Source: Streptomyces sp. WAC 04229 (GTDB lineage: Bacteria; Actinomycetota; Actinomycetes; Streptomycetales; Streptomycetaceae). From it: 62,639 nt of DNA. Of this stretch, positions 1-8,479 are shown in pieces. The notes beneath the pieces are model-generated. The model had not been told where the DNA came from. It searched no databases and worked only from the letters and a program-made list of their open reading frames with translations. Within the stretch, counting starts at the first letter, position 1. The number at the start of each line of letters is the position of its first letter. The stretch covers positions 1 to 62,639 of the forward strand of contig NZ_QHJH01000027.1 of NCBI RefSeq assembly GCF_003947455.1. Direction: 5' to 3'. A program made the position numbers and the translations under genes.

Positions 1-20
1 GATGTGTGTATGAGAGACGG
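1..20. other. Residual Nextera mosaic-end adapter (artefact)
   Basis: The first 20 bases read as a corrupted copy of the Nextera transposase mosaic end (GATGTGTATAAGAGACAG), with two extra bases and two A-to-G changes. Its partner sits at the other end of the window. This is library sequence, not genome, so the in-frame stop at 11-13 should not be used to set the start of the first gene. Confidence 0.8.
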
Positions 21-22
21 GC

Positions 23-182
23 CCGCGTCCAGCCCCGAGAGCACCATGTGACCGATGCCCGCCGAGGCCCCCCGTACGGCGGAAGAAGCCGCGCTGGGCC
101 ATGCGGGCGGTGACCGCGCTGTCGGTGGTGGTGCTCGCCTCCGCGGGCATCGGTCACATGGTGCTCTCGGGGCTGGACGCGG
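23..182. repeat. Fold-back inverted repeat at the contig end
   Basis: Positions 23-68 are the reverse complement of 137-182. The first 40 bases match exactly and there is one mismatch at position 63. The copy at 137-182 lies inside the LCP coding sequence and is the genuine one. The copy at 23-68 abuts the adapter and breaks the gene's N-terminus, which fits a fold-back chimera in a terminal read rather than a biological repeat. Confidence 0.8.
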
Positions 183-1477
183 ACATCTCGCGTGTCGACC
201 CCTTCAAGGACATGAAGAACCGCCCGAAGGCGGGCGACGGCATGAACGTCCTGATGGTCGGCACCGACGGCCGGGACCGGATCAGCGAGGCGGAGCGGCG
301 CAGGTACAGACTGGGCGGCGCCCCCTGCCACTGCACCGACACCGTCATGATCGTGCACATCTCGGAGGACCGGGAGCGGGCGAGCGTGGTGAGTCTGCCC
401 CGCGACTCGTACGCCGAGACGCCCGGCCACACCGACCGCACCACCGGGGAGCAGCACAAGGGGCACCCGCTGAAGCTGAACGCGGCCTACGCCGAGGGCG
501 GCCCGCAGCTGACCATCCGTACCGTGGAGAACATGACCCACGTGAAGATCGACCACTATCTGGAGGTCGACTTCACCAGCTTCATGAAGACCGTGGACGT
601 CCTCGGCGGTGTGAAAATCTGCACCGTCCAGCCGCTGAAGGACAGCTACACCGGGCTCGACCTCGCGGCCGGCGACCACACCCTGATGGGCGGGCAGGCG
701 CTCCAGTACGTCCGGGCCCGCCACCTCGACGGGGCCTCCGACCTGAGCCGGATGAAGCGCCAGCAGCGCTTCCTGGCCGCCCTGATCGACCGGGCGACTT
801 CCTCGGGCATCCTGCTGAACCCGCTCAAGTTCCGTGACGTCACCCGGGCCGTGCTGGGTTCGGTGCGGGCCGACAAGGGCTTCGGCACCGACGAGCTGCT
901 GGCGCTGGGGCGGGCGATGCGGAACTTCTCACCGTCGTCCTCCGAGTTCACCACCGTGCCCATCGGGAGGATGGGGTACGCCGTGAAGGGCGTCGGTTCG
1001 ACGCTGAAGTGGGACCCGGTGAAGTCCGAGCGGATCTTCGACGCCCTGCGCGAGGACAAGCCGCTGTCGGCACCCCGGCCGAAGCCCACGGGCCCGGCGC
1101 CGGTGCGGGTCCCGGTGGACCCGAAGCAGATCCGGGTCCAGGTGGAGAACGGCACCCGCACCCCGGGCCTGGGAAGGCGGGTGGACGACGCGCTGGCCGC
1201 GACCGGGTTCCGCACCACCCGGGCGCCGCGGAACGCCGCCGACCGCGCCGTCGAGCGCACCGTGGTCGCCTACGACCCCCGCTGGGACCAGTCGGCGAAG
1301 TCACTGGCCGCCGCCCTGCCCGGCAGCGAGCTGCGGCCCGTCAAGGGGCAGGGCGCGCTGCTGAAGGTGATCGCGGGCGCCGACTTCCGGCAGGCCGTCA
1401 AGGTGCGGCCGGCCGATCCGCCGCAGGGGTCGGGCACGGTGGTGCGGGGCGACGAGGTGGTCTGCGGCCAGGAGTGA
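101..1477 (+). CDS. LytR-CpsA-Psr (LCP) family cell-wall ligase, 5' end incomplete
   Basis: LCP proteins transfer undecaprenyl-linked glycopolymers such as teichoic acids to peptidoglycan on the outer face of the membrane. A single membrane anchor spans about residues 3-24. The LCP catalytic domain occupies about 45-250, with the GTDGRDR, LPRDSY, KLNAAYAEGG and VRARH...DLSRMKRQQ blocks. A LytR_C domain follows at about 345-440. The reading frame is open upstream of the ATG at 101 and encodes the basic stretch RRKKPRWA, the usual cytoplasmic flank of an LCP anchor. The true start is therefore probably lost in the fold-back artefact at 23-68. The gene converges on a second LCP gene 24 bases away, so the pair are tail-to-tail paralogues. 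Confidence 0.9.
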   Translation: MRAVTALSVVVLASAGIGHMVLSGLDADISRVDPFKDMKNRPKAGDGMNVLMVGTDGRDRISEAERRRYRLGGAPCHCTDTVMIVHISEDRERASVVSLPRDSYAETPGHTDRTTGEQHKGHPLKLNAAYAEGGPQLTIRTVENMTHVKIDHYLEVDFTSFMKTVDVLGGVKICTVQPLKDSYTGLDLAAGDHTLMGGQALQYVRARHLDGASDLSRMKRQQRFLAALIDRATSSGILLNPLKFRDVTRAVLGSVRADKGFGTDELLALGRAMRNFSPSSSEFTTVPIGRMGYAVKGVGSTLKWDPVKSERIFDALREDKPLSAPRPKPTGPAPVRVPVDPKQIRVQVENGTRTPGLGRRVDDALAATGFRTTRAPRNAADRAVERTVVAYDPRWDQSAKSLAAALPGSELRPVKGQGALLKVIAGADFRQAVKVRPADPPQGSGTVVRGDEVVCGQE

Positions 1478-1501
1478 GGGGCCCGGCCGCCCGGCGCCGG
1501 C

Positions 1502-2782
1502 TCAGTTGCCGGTGACGGTGACCTTCTCGTCGTTCTTCAGCTCCTGGACGAGCTGCTTCACCTTGGCGTCGTCCCACTTGAGGTTCCCGCCGACGCTGCC
1601 GGAGATCGGCATGTTCATCGAGGTGCCCTCGCCGCCGCTGACGCTCTTCATCGCCCAGAACATGCTCGCCAGGTCGAAGAGGCCCATGTCCTTGTCGACG
1701 ATGAGGGAGTCCAGGCCGGCGCCCATCGTCGGGTACAGCTTGAACGGGTTGAGGACCGTCGAGGGGGTGGCCACCTGGCTCGCCAGCGCCGACAGGAACT
1801 TCTGCTGGTTCTTCGTGCGGTCCAGGTCGGAGCCGGCCAGCGCGTACCGGGTGCGGACGAAGGCGAGGGCCTCCTCGCCGTTCAGGGTCTGCTTGCCCTT
1901 CTTGAGGTCGGCGCCGGACTTCTTGTCCTTGATGTCCTGCGGGATGTCCATCTCGACGCCGCCGACCGCGTCCACGATGTTCGCGAAGCCGGCGAAGCCG
2001 ATCTCCACGTAGTGGTCCAGGCGCAGCCCGGTGTTGTGCTCGACGGTGCGCACCAGCAGCTCGGGGCCGTCCTCGGCGTACGCGGCGTTCAGCTTCGTGT
2101 GCCGACCGGTGCCCGGGTACGTCTTGCCGGAGTCGGAGCCGACGAAGGAGGGGATCTCCACGTCCGAGTCACGGGGCAGCGAGATCAGCGTCGACCCGTT
2201 GTCCCCGGTGTGCAGGATCATCATGGAGTCGGTGCGCTTGCCCTCGGCGGAGCCGGTGTGCAGGTCCTTCTTCTGGTCGTCGGTCATGCCCTCGCGGCTG
2301 TCGGAGCCGACGATCAGGTAGTTCGTGCCCTCACCGGCCTCGGGCCGCTCGATGACCTTGGACAGGTCGACCTCGCGGTTGAGCTTGGAGTTGGCCCAGA
2401 AGTAGGTGCCGACGGTGGTGACGACCAGCGCGGTCACGACGGTGATCGCGGTCCACTTGATCCGTCTGCGCCAGTCCGGGGCGGGCCGTCCGGCCCCGCC
2501 GCGGCCCTGTCCCGGCCCGCGGCCGCCGGGGCTGCCGTAGACCTGGCCGGTGTTGTAGCCGCTGTCGTAGCCGTCGCCGCCGTGCCCCTGGCCGTCGACG
2601 TAGGAAGGCTGCTGCGGCACTCCGCCGCCGTACGGCGGGGCCGACGGGCCCGGGCCGGGCGGCGGGGCCGAGCCGCGGCGGACCTGGCGCATCACGCGTG
2701 CGCTCTCGGGCTGTGCGCTGCCGCTGCCACGTCCGTACCGGCCGCGGTTGTCACCGGACCATCCCTCGGGCCAATCATTCAT
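1502..2782 (-). CDS. LCP family cell-wall ligase with Gly/Pro-rich cytoplasmic tail
   Basis: This second LCP glycopolymer transferase has 426 aa. I chose the ATG at 2782 because it begins the typical MNDWPEGW N-terminus; the frame stays open further upstream without a better ribosome site. Residues 1-108 are a long Gly/Pro/Tyr-rich cytoplasmic segment, residues 109-130 form the single membrane helix, and the LCP domain spans about 155-340. Conserved motifs are IVGSDSREG, LPRDS, KLNAAYAEDG and VRTRYALAGSDLDRTKNQQ. Unlike its neighbour it has no LytR_C domain. The low-complexity tail suggests interaction with cytoplasmic polar-growth or Ser/Thr kinase machinery, which is inference. It is transcribed divergently from the thioesterase gene across about 120 bases. 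Confidence 0.92.
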   Translation of the reverse strand: MNDWPEGWSGDNRGRYGRGSGSAQPESARVMRQVRRGSAPPPGPGPSAPPYGGGVPQQPSYVDGQGHGGDGYDSGYNTGQVYGSPGGRGPGQGRGGAGRPAPDWRRRIKWTAITVVTALVVTTVGTYFWANSKLNREVDLSKVIERPEAGEGTNYLIVGSDSREGMTDDQKKDLHTGSAEGKRTDSMMILHTGDNGSTLISLPRDSDVEIPSFVGSDSGKTYPGTGRHTKLNAAYAEDGPELLVRTVEHNTGLRLDHYVEIGFAGFANIVDAVGGVEMDIPQDIKDKKSGADLKKGKQTLNGEEALAFVRTRYALAGSDLDRTKNQQKFLSALASQVATPSTVLNPFKLYPTMGAGLDSLIVDKDMGLFDLASMFWAMKSVSGGEGTSMNMPISGSVGGNLKWDDAKVKQLVQELKNDEKVTVTGN

Positions 2783-2901
2783 GCGCACCAGTGTGCAGGT
2801 ACCCGCTGTGGGCCATACAAGGGTCGTCGGAAAATAGGGGCAGCGCTGTTGCGAAGCTGACACAAATCACGCCGGTGTCGCCGCGGCATAAGGTGGAGGC
2901 C

Positions 2902-3468
2902 ATGACAGACCAGGCAGAACAGGCCTCGGCCGCGCGGTCGGCGCCACCGGAGATCCCGGGCAAGCCGACCTCGGCCTCCCGCACCACCCTCAGCCACATC
3001 ATGACGCACGGCGACACCAACCTTCTGGGCACCGTGCACGGCGGCGTGATCATGAAGCTCGTCGACGACGCGGCGGGCGCCGTGGCCGGACGGCACTCCG
3101 GCGGTCCCGCCGTCACCGCGTCCATGGACGAGATGGCGTTCCTCGAGCCGGTCCGCGTCGGCGACCTCGTCCATGTGAAGGCCCAGGTCAACTGGACCGG
3201 CCGCAGCTCCATGGAGGTCGGCGTCCGGGTCATGGCGGAACGCTGGAACGAGTCCACCCCGGCCACCCAGGTCGGCTCGGCGTACCTGGTCTTCGCCGCC
3301 GTCGACGCGGACGGCAAGCCGCGCACGGTCCCGCCGGTGCTGCCGGAGACGGAGAAGGACAAGCGGCGCTACCAGGAGGCCCAGATCCGCCGCACCCACC
3401 GCCTGGCCCGCCGCCGCGCCATCATGGAGCTGCGGGAGCGGCGGGTGGCGGAGGGGTACCAGGACTGA
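2902..3468 (+). CDS. Acyl-CoA thioesterase, hotdog fold (BACH/YciA type)
   Basis: The protein hydrolyses acyl-CoA to free acid and CoA. It has 188 aa. The ATG at 2902 follows a strong AGGTGGAGG site at 2891-2899. The hotdog domain covers about residues 25-150, with the signature TVHGGVIMKLVDDAAG near 44-59, where the Asp is the usual catalytic residue, and a second strand-helix segment MDEMAFLEPVRVGD. The C-terminus is a basic Arg-rich tail (RRTHRLARRRA). Single-hotdog members usually act as hexamers. It is transcribed divergently from the LCP gene and convergently with the VWA gene, so it appears monocistronic. The family assignment is firm; the chain-length preference cannot be read from the sequence. 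Confidence 0.9.
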   Translation: MTDQAEQASAARSAPPEIPGKPTSASRTTLSHIMTHGDTNLLGTVHGGVIMKLVDDAAGAVAGRHSGGPAVTASMDEMAFLEPVRVGDLVHVKAQVNWTGRSSMEVGVRVMAERWNESTPATQVGSAYLVFAAVDADGKPRTVPPVLPETEKDKRRYQEAQIRRTHRLARRRAIMELRERRVAEGYQD

Positions 3469-3482
3469 GCGAGCACCGGGTG

Positions 3483-4523
3483 TCAGAGCATCAGCAGCAG
3501 CCTCGTGTTCGGTACGAGCTTCCGGTTCACGCTGGTGCTCTGGACGAAGATCGTGAAGTCGTCGTTGTGGTCGGGCTTGACGCGGACCTCCACGTCCGGC
3601 AGGCCGAGCAGCGCTCGGGCCTCCGGGCCCGTGTACACCCGGTCCGTCTTCTTCTCCAGCACTGATATCTGCTTCTTCGGCTGGACCTTCTCCGACTTGC
3701 TCAGCTGGTAGAACGCACCGCCGGTGCGGTACGTGTACCCGCATTCGACAACCCAGTCCCGAATCGCCGCGTCACGCGTCACCGGGACCAACTGGTACTT
3801 CGACGTGTCCACCGGGGTGAGGCCGGCCGCCTTGATGGTGTCCTTGTTGATCGCTTCCGCGCCCGTGGAGAACACCGCCCGCGACCCCCGGATGCCCTGC
3901 GCGCGGCCCACCATGAACTTCTCGGTGGCCTCCTGGATGACCTGCCCGGCCTCCTGCAGACCCTGCGTGCTCGTGGCGTCCCAGATGGCGATGTTGTCCT
4001 TCGGGAAGCCGTACTGCATGGCCTCGCGCTTGCCCATCTGGTCCGGCACGAGGACGGCCAGCGTCCAGTTGTCCTCCTGCGTCTCGATCATCCCGGCGAC
4101 GGCGTCGACCAGTGCACGCGGATCCCTGGCCGGGGCGTCCGGGCAGCGGTGGCTCACGTTCTCCTGCCCGTCGGTGAGGACGAAGGTCAGGAAGCTGTGG
4201 TCTCCGTACAGCTGGGCGGTGTGCGCCAGCTCCCGCTGCGACTTGAGCGTGGCCGCCAGCAGCGCGGTCATGCCGCCGACGCGGTACATCTGCTTGAGCG
4301 ACGGCATCCGCAGCACGTCCTTGTCGTAGATGACGCACTCCACCCTGTCGGCGAAGACGTACACCGTGACGCGGGTCTCCTGGTCCAGTTCCTGCGATCG
4401 GCGGGCCAGGTAGGCGATCTGCTCGTCGGCGACCTCGACCACCTTCTGGCTCAGCCGGGACATGGACGAGCTGGCGTCCAGCACGAGAGCGACGTGGTTG
4501 ATGTAGTTCTGGCTTCCGGACAA
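3483..4523 (-). CDS. VWA domain protein
   Basis: This 346-aa cytoplasmic protein has a von Willebrand factor A domain in its first half. The metal-adhesion motif DASSSMS is at about residues 16-22, the conserved Thr lies in GGMTALL and the Asp in LTDGQENVSH. The C-terminal third (about 250-346) has no motif I recognise. There is no signal peptide or membrane segment. VWA proteins of this kind often partner with MoxR ATPases or tellurium-resistance-like modules, but neither lies next to it. It is a single gene ending 15 bases from the thioesterase stop, in convergent orientation. Function beyond protein binding is unknown. Confidence 0.85.
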   Translation of the reverse strand: MSGSQNYINHVALVLDASSSMSRLSQKVVEVADEQIAYLARRSQELDQETRVTVYVFADRVECVIYDKDVLRMPSLKQMYRVGGMTALLAATLKSQRELAHTAQLYGDHSFLTFVLTDGQENVSHRCPDAPARDPRALVDAVAGMIETQEDNWTLAVLVPDQMGKREAMQYGFPKDNIAIWDATSTQGLQEAGQVIQEATEKFMVGRAQGIRGSRAVFSTGAEAINKDTIKAAGLTPVDTSKYQLVPVTRDAAIRDWVVECGYTYRTGGAFYQLSKSEKVQPKKQISVLEKKTDRVYTGPEARALLGLPDVEVRVKPDHNDDFTIFVQSTSVNRKLVPNTRLLLML

Positions 4524-4619
4524 GGCGGCTCCCCCTCTTTCCGACTCGATGCCCCTACCGTCTCACCCACCACTGACAATCGGCCCGGACAGCGCCAGGG
4601 CACCCTGGGACGTACGACA

Positions 4620-4648
4620 GCAGCCCCCGGCGTCACGCCGGGGGCTGC
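4620..4648 (-). terminator. Hairpin terminator after acyl-CoA dehydrogenase gene
   Basis: A perfect 13-bp stem (GCAGCCCCCGGCG and its complement) closes on a 3-base loop just beyond the 3' end of the acyl-CoA dehydrogenase gene. There is no T-tract, as is common in Streptomyces. Confidence 0.7.
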
Positions 4649-4669
4649 CTCCTGACCTGCGAGATCCTG

Positions 4670-5827
4670 CTAGGGAAGGTTGCGCGCCATGACGATGCGC
4701 TGGACCTGGTTGGTGCCCTCGTAGATCTGCGTGATCTTGGCGTCGCGCATCATGCGCTCGACCGGGTAGTCACGGGTGTAGCCGTAGCCGCCGAGGAGCT
4801 GGACGGCGTCGGTGGTGACCTCCATCGCGACGTCGGAGGCGAAGCACTTGGCGGCGGCCCCCTGGAAGGTCAGGTCGCTGTCACCGCGCTCGGACTTCGC
4901 GGCGGCGGCGTAGGTGAGCTGCCGGGCGGCCTCGATCTTCATGGCCATGTCGGCGAGCATGAACTGGATGCCCTGGAAGTCGGCGATCGGCTTGCCGAAC
5001 TGCTTGCGCTCCTTGACGTAGCCCTTGGCGTAGTCGAGGGCGCCCTGGGCGATGCCGAGGGCCTGGGCGGCGATGGTGATGCGGGTGTGGTCCAGCGTCT
5101 TCATCGCGGTGGCGAAGCCGGTGCCCTCCTCGCCGATCATGCGGTCGGCGGGGATGCGGACGTTGTCCAGGTAGACCTCGCGGGTGGGCGAGCCCTTGAT
5201 GCCGAGCTTCTTCTCCGGGGCGCCGAAGGAGACGCCCTCGTCGGACTTCTCGACGACGAAGGCGGAGATGCCCTTGGAGCGCTTGGCGGGGTCGGTGACC
5301 GCCATCACCGTGTAGTACTCGGACTCGCCGGCGTTGGTGATCCAGCGCTTGACGCCGTTGAGGATCCAGTGGTCGCCGTCGCGCACGGCCTTGGTCTTCA
5401 TGCCGGCCGCGTCGGAGCCCGCGTCGGGCTCGGAGAGGCAGTAGGAGAACATGCCCTCGCCCTGGGCGAGCGGGGTCATGTACTTCTTCTTCAGCTCCTC
5501 GGAGCCGGAGAGGATGACCGGCAGGGAGCCGAGCTTGTTCACCGCCGGGATGAGGGAGGAGGAGGCGCAGACGCGGGCGACCTCCTCGATCACGATGACC
5601 GTGGCGAGCGCGTCGGCGCCCGCGCCGCCGTACTCCTCGGGGACGTGGACCGCGTGCAGGTCGTTCGCGGTCAGGGCGGTGAGGGCCTCGCGCGGGAAGC
5701 GGGCCTCCTCGTCCACCGCCGCGGCGTGCGGCGCGATCTTCGCCTCGGCCAGCGCACGGACGGCGTCGCGGAGCATGTCGTGCTCCTCGGACGGGCGGTA
5801 CAGGTCGAAGTCAGCCGATCCGGCCAA
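4670..5827 (-). CDS. Acyl-CoA dehydrogenase
   Basis: This FAD-dependent enzyme catalyses alpha,beta-dehydrogenation of acyl-CoA, as in beta-oxidation or branched-chain acyl-CoA breakdown. The length of 385 aa is standard. The N-terminal helical domain (1-120) is followed by the FAD-binding beta domain with YCLSEPDAGSD and WITNAGE (about 130-230). The C-terminal helical domain has ERKQFGKPI and QLLGGYGYTRDYP. The catalytic base is Glu370 in the motif YEGTNQ near the C-terminus. The start is TTG at 5827 with a GGAG about 10 bases upstream. It is divergent from the UDP-glucose dehydrogenase gene and probably monocistronic. Glu in the YEGT position suits short or medium straight-chain substrates or isobutyryl-type substrates, but the specificity is unproven. 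Confidence 0.93.
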   Translation of the reverse strand: MAGSADFDLYRPSEEHDMLRDAVRALAEAKIAPHAAAVDEEARFPREALTALTANDLHAVHVPEEYGGAGADALATVIVIEEVARVCASSSLIPAVNKLGSLPVILSGSEELKKKYMTPLAQGEGMFSYCLSEPDAGSDAAGMKTKAVRDGDHWILNGVKRWITNAGESEYYTVMAVTDPAKRSKGISAFVVEKSDEGVSFGAPEKKLGIKGSPTREVYLDNVRIPADRMIGEEGTGFATAMKTLDHTRITIAAQALGIAQGALDYAKGYVKERKQFGKPIADFQGIQFMLADMAMKIEAARQLTYAAAAKSERGDSDLTFQGAAAKCFASDVAMEVTTDAVQLLGGYGYTRDYPVERMMRDAKITQIYEGTNQVQRIVMARNLP

Positions 5828-5867
5828 GGTGTCTCACGCTCCAAAACGCTGTGATGCTGGGCACGCT

Positions 5868-5885
5868 AACTACCGTTAAGTAACA
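5868..5885. promoter_or_regulatory. AT-rich dyad in the fadE-type/ugd intergenic region
   Basis: An A/T-rich block, CTAACTACCGTTAAGTAA, stands out in this G+C-rich spacer, about 40 bases upstream of the acyl-CoA dehydrogenase start. It contains the small dyad TAAC-TACC-GTTA. It could be a TetR-type operator or a promoter; I cannot assign a regulator. Confidence 0.35.
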
Positions 5886-6007
5886 CAAATTTTAGAGCCC
5901 TGGCCGGGGTCGTGGATAGGTGAGCTTGGCGACAGCCGACCGACGAGGCCGCCCCGCACCCCCGTTATGCTCGGGCGCGCACCCCGCCGTACACCTCTGG
6001 AGCACCC

Positions 6008-7351
6008 ATGGCCCTCAAGATCACCGTGATCGGTACCGGCTATCTCGGCGCGACCCACGCGGCGGCGATGGCCGAACTCGGTTTCGAGGTGCTGGGCCTG
6101 GACGTGGTGCCCGAGAAGATCGAGATGCTCAAGGGGGGCCAGGTGCCCATGTACGAGCCCGGTCTGGAGGAGCTGCTGGCCAAGCACGTCGCCGGGATCG
6201 AGGGCGCCACCGGGCGACTGCGTTTCACCACCGACTTCGCGGAGGTCGCGGCCTTCGGTGACGTGCACTTCCTGTGCGTGAACACGCCCCAGAAGCACGG
6301 CGAGTACGCCTGCGACATGTCGTACGTCGACTCGGCGATCGCCTCGCTCGCGCCCCATCTGACGGGCCCGGCGCTGGTCGTCGGGAAGTCGACGGTGCCC
6401 GTGGGCTCCGCCGACCGGCTGGCCGCCTACCTCGCCGAGCACGCGCCGGCCGGTGCGGACGCCGAACTGGCCTGGAACCCGGAGTTCCTGCGCGAGGGCT
6501 TCGCCGTCCAGGACACGCTGCGTCCCGACCGGCTCGTGGTCGGTGTCCGCAGCGAGCGGGCGGAGAAGCTGCTGCGCGAGGTGTACGCCACACCGATCGC
6601 GGAGGGATCTCCCTTCGTCGTCACGGACTTCCCGACCGCCGAGCTGGTGAAGACCTCCGCGAACTCCTTCCTGGCCACCAAGATCTCCTTCATCAACGCG
6701 ATGGCGGAGGTGTGCGAGGCGGCCGACGGCGACGTCGCCAAGCTGGCCGAGGCGATCGGGTACGACGACCGGATCGGCCGGAAGTTCCTGCGGGCCGGGA
6801 TCGGCTTCGGCGGCGGCTGCCTGCCCAAGGACATCCGGGCGTTCATGGCGCGCGCCGGTGAGCTGGGCGCGGACCAGGCGCTCACCTTCCTGCGCGAGAT
6901 CGACTCGATCAACATGCGCCAGCGTGGCCAGATGGTGGAGCTGACCCGGCAGGCCCTGGGCGGCGGCCCGTTCCTCGGCAAGCGGATCGCGGTGCTCGGC
7001 GCCACCTTCAAGCCCGACTCGGACGACGTGCGGGACTCCCCCGCGCTGAACGTCGCCGGGCAGGTCCACCTCCAGGGCGCCCAGGTGACGGTGTACGACC
7101 CCAAGGGCATGGCGAACGCGCGGCGGCTCTTCCCGACCCTCGGGTACGCCGACTCCGCGCTGGAGGCGGTGCGGGGCGCCGACGTGGTGCTGCACCTGAC
7201 GGAGTGGCGGGAGTTCCGCGAGCTGGACCCCGCGACGCTGGGCGAGGCCGCGGCGGCCCGGGTGATCCTGGACGGGCGCAACGCGCTGGACCCGCAGACC
7301 TGGCGCAAGGCCGGCTGGACCTACCGGGCGATGGGCCGTCCCACGGCCTAG
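6008..7351 (+). CDS. UDP-glucose/UDP-mannuronate family 6-dehydrogenase
   Basis: This NAD-dependent enzyme oxidises the C6 hydroxyl of a UDP-sugar to the uronate in two steps, supplying precursors for surface polysaccharide. It has 447 aa. The N-terminal Rossmann domain carries GTGYLG at residues 9-14. The conserved Glu is in NPEFLREGFAV. The central dimerisation domain holds ANSFLATKISFINAMAE, and the catalytic Cys271 is in GFGGGCLPKD. The C-terminal UDP-binding domain includes GATFKPDSDDVRDSP. No glycosyltransferase genes are adjacent, so the target polymer is not evident. An 18-bp terminator hairpin follows. Confidence 0.92.
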   Translation: MALKITVIGTGYLGATHAAAMAELGFEVLGLDVVPEKIEMLKGGQVPMYEPGLEELLAKHVAGIEGATGRLRFTTDFAEVAAFGDVHFLCVNTPQKHGEYACDMSYVDSAIASLAPHLTGPALVVGKSTVPVGSADRLAAYLAEHAPAGADAELAWNPEFLREGFAVQDTLRPDRLVVGVRSERAEKLLREVYATPIAEGSPFVVTDFPTAELVKTSANSFLATKISFINAMAEVCEAADGDVAKLAEAIGYDDRIGRKFLRAGIGFGGGCLPKDIRAFMARAGELGADQALTFLREIDSINMRQRGQMVELTRQALGGGPFLGKRIAVLGATFKPDSDDVRDSPALNVAGQVHLQGAQVTVYDPKGMANARRLFPTLGYADSALEAVRGADVVLHLTEWREFRELDPATLGEAAAARVILDGRNALDPQTWRKAGWTYRAMGRPTA

Positions 7352-7368
7352 CAGTGTCCGGTGAAGGG

Positions 7369-7411
7369 CGGCGCCGGTTCGGCCGAGGCTCAGTCGGCCG
7401 AACCGGCGCCG
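7369..7411. terminator. Bidirectional terminator, 18-bp stem
   Basis: A perfect 18-bp stem (left arm 7369-7386, right arm 7394-7411) closes on a 7-base loop between the convergent UDP-glucose dehydrogenase and CGNR genes. It can serve both strands. Confidence 0.85.
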
Positions 7412-7461
7412 TCCGCATTCTGCCCCATCGCGCGGCCCGGGGCCGGTGAACCCCGTGTGGT

Positions 7462-7968
7462 TCACGCCTCCTTGGCCCGGTACCTGCGCATCTTGGCGCG
7501 CGCCCCGCACACCTGCATCGAGCACCAGCGGCCGCGTCCGGCCGGGCTGCGGTCGTAGTACGCCCAGAGGCAGTCGACGGCCTCGCAGGCCTTCAGCCGG
7601 TTCCAGGTGCCGGCGACCAGCGCCTCGGCGACGGCGGCGGCGACCCGTGCGGCCAGCAGGCCTTCCCGGGCCGGGGCGAGGGCGGCGGAGCCGTCGGCGT
7701 CGTCGACCGTCACCACCAGCGGAGCCGCGGCCAGCAAATCGCCCAGCGGGGTCACCGCGCGGTGCGGCGGATGGCCGGCGTGCGCGAGCAGCGTCACGCG
7801 CAGGGACTCGCGCAGCTCGCGGGCGTCCGGTACGGCGTCCTCCGCCAGGCCGAACCGCGCCCGGTTCTCCGGCGTGTCCAGCGAGTCGGCGCCCGTCTCG
7901 ACGTCCAGCGTGTTCACCAGGGCCCGGACCAGCTCCAGACCTCCCGGCGCGGGCGATCTCACACTCAT
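7462..7968 (-). CDS. CGNR zinc-finger / ABATE-domain regulator
   Basis: This is a 168-aa putative DNA-binding regulator. Residues 1-115 form the ABATE-like stress-response domain (VRALVNTLDVETGADSL...). The C-terminal zinc-finger region, about 120-160, contains CEAVDC, then WCSMQVCGARAKMRRYR. The name-giving CGNR motif is CGAR here, a common variant. The ATG at 7968 faces a palindromic operator in the 107-base spacer to the VOC genes, so it probably autoregulates and controls them. No enzyme domain is present. Confidence 0.88.
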   Translation of the reverse strand: MSVRSPAPGGLELVRALVNTLDVETGADSLDTPENRARFGLAEDAVPDARELRESLRVTLLAHAGHPPHRAVTPLGDLLAAAPLVVTVDDADGSAALAPAREGLLAARVAAAVAEALVAGTWNRLKACEAVDCLWAYYDRSPAGRGRWCSMQVCGARAKMRRYRAKEA

Positions 7969-8001
7969 GCTTGCGACGTTACCGCCAATGCGGGAGCATG
8001 A

Positions 8002-8040
8002 GGTAACCGTTACCGGTTACCCGCCTCATGCAGGTAACCG
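8002..8040. promoter_or_regulatory. Palindromic operator GGTAACCG-TTAC-CGGTTACC plus a third half-site
   Basis: Positions 8002-8021 form a perfect 8-bp inverted repeat around TTAC. The half-site GGTAACCG recurs at 8033-8040, 31 bases (about three helical turns) from the first copy. A weaker GTTACCG lies near 7978-7984. The array sits between the divergent CGNR regulator and the VOC genes and is the likely operator of the CGNR protein. Confidence 0.65.
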
Positions 8041-8075
8041 TCGCAGCGACCACCGCGGACCTCAAGGAGGAAGTC

Positions 8076-8447
8076 ATGGCTGTCGCCGAACTGGGCGTCG
8101 TCGTCCTGGACTGTCCCGACCCGCACGCACTGGCCCGCTTCTACGCCGGCGTGCTCGGCGGAACCGTCGAGGACAAGAGCGACGACCACGACGAGTGGGT
8201 CGACCTGAACCTGCCCGGCGGGCAGACGCTGGCCTTCCAGGCCTCCCCCGGCTACGTACCGCCGAAGTGGCCCGGGCCCGACGGCGCCCAGCAGTTCCAC
8301 CTCGACCTCGACGTCAAAGACCTCGACGCGGCCGAGAAGGCCGTGCTGGAGCTGGGCGCGCGCCCGCTGGACGCGGAGGACCGCGCCCGCACCTTCCGGG
8401 TCTACGCCGACCCCGCCGGGCACCCGTTCTGCCTCTGCGCCTGCTGA
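8076..8447 (+). CDS. VOC (glyoxalase-like) family protein, copy 1
   Basis: This is a 123-aa vicinal-oxygen-chelate fold protein. I chose the ATG at 8076 because it follows a perfect AAGGAGG at 8064-8070. The domain spans the whole protein, from VVVLDCPDPHALARFYAGVLGG to YADPAGHPFCLC. The likely metal-ligand or substrate-binding region is QQFHLDLDV. It resembles small Glyoxalase_6-type proteins that detoxify or bind small molecules. It is the first gene of a two-gene operon with a close paralogue, 32 bases upstream of the second start, and is probably controlled by the divergent CGNR protein. The substrate is unknown. Confidence 0.85.
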   Translation: MAVAELGVVVLDCPDPHALARFYAGVLGGTVEDKSDDHDEWVDLNLPGGQTLAFQASPGYVPPKWPGPDGAQQFHLDLDVKDLDAAEKAVLELGARPLDAEDRARTFRVYADPAGHPFCLCAC

Positions 8448-8479
8448 GCAAGGCACCCACCGAACCAGGAGGATCCCGC

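Noticed and set aside
4149..4655. Plus-strand frame opposite the VWA gene
   Set aside because: It is antisense to a gene with an intact MIDAS motif and has no domain of its own.
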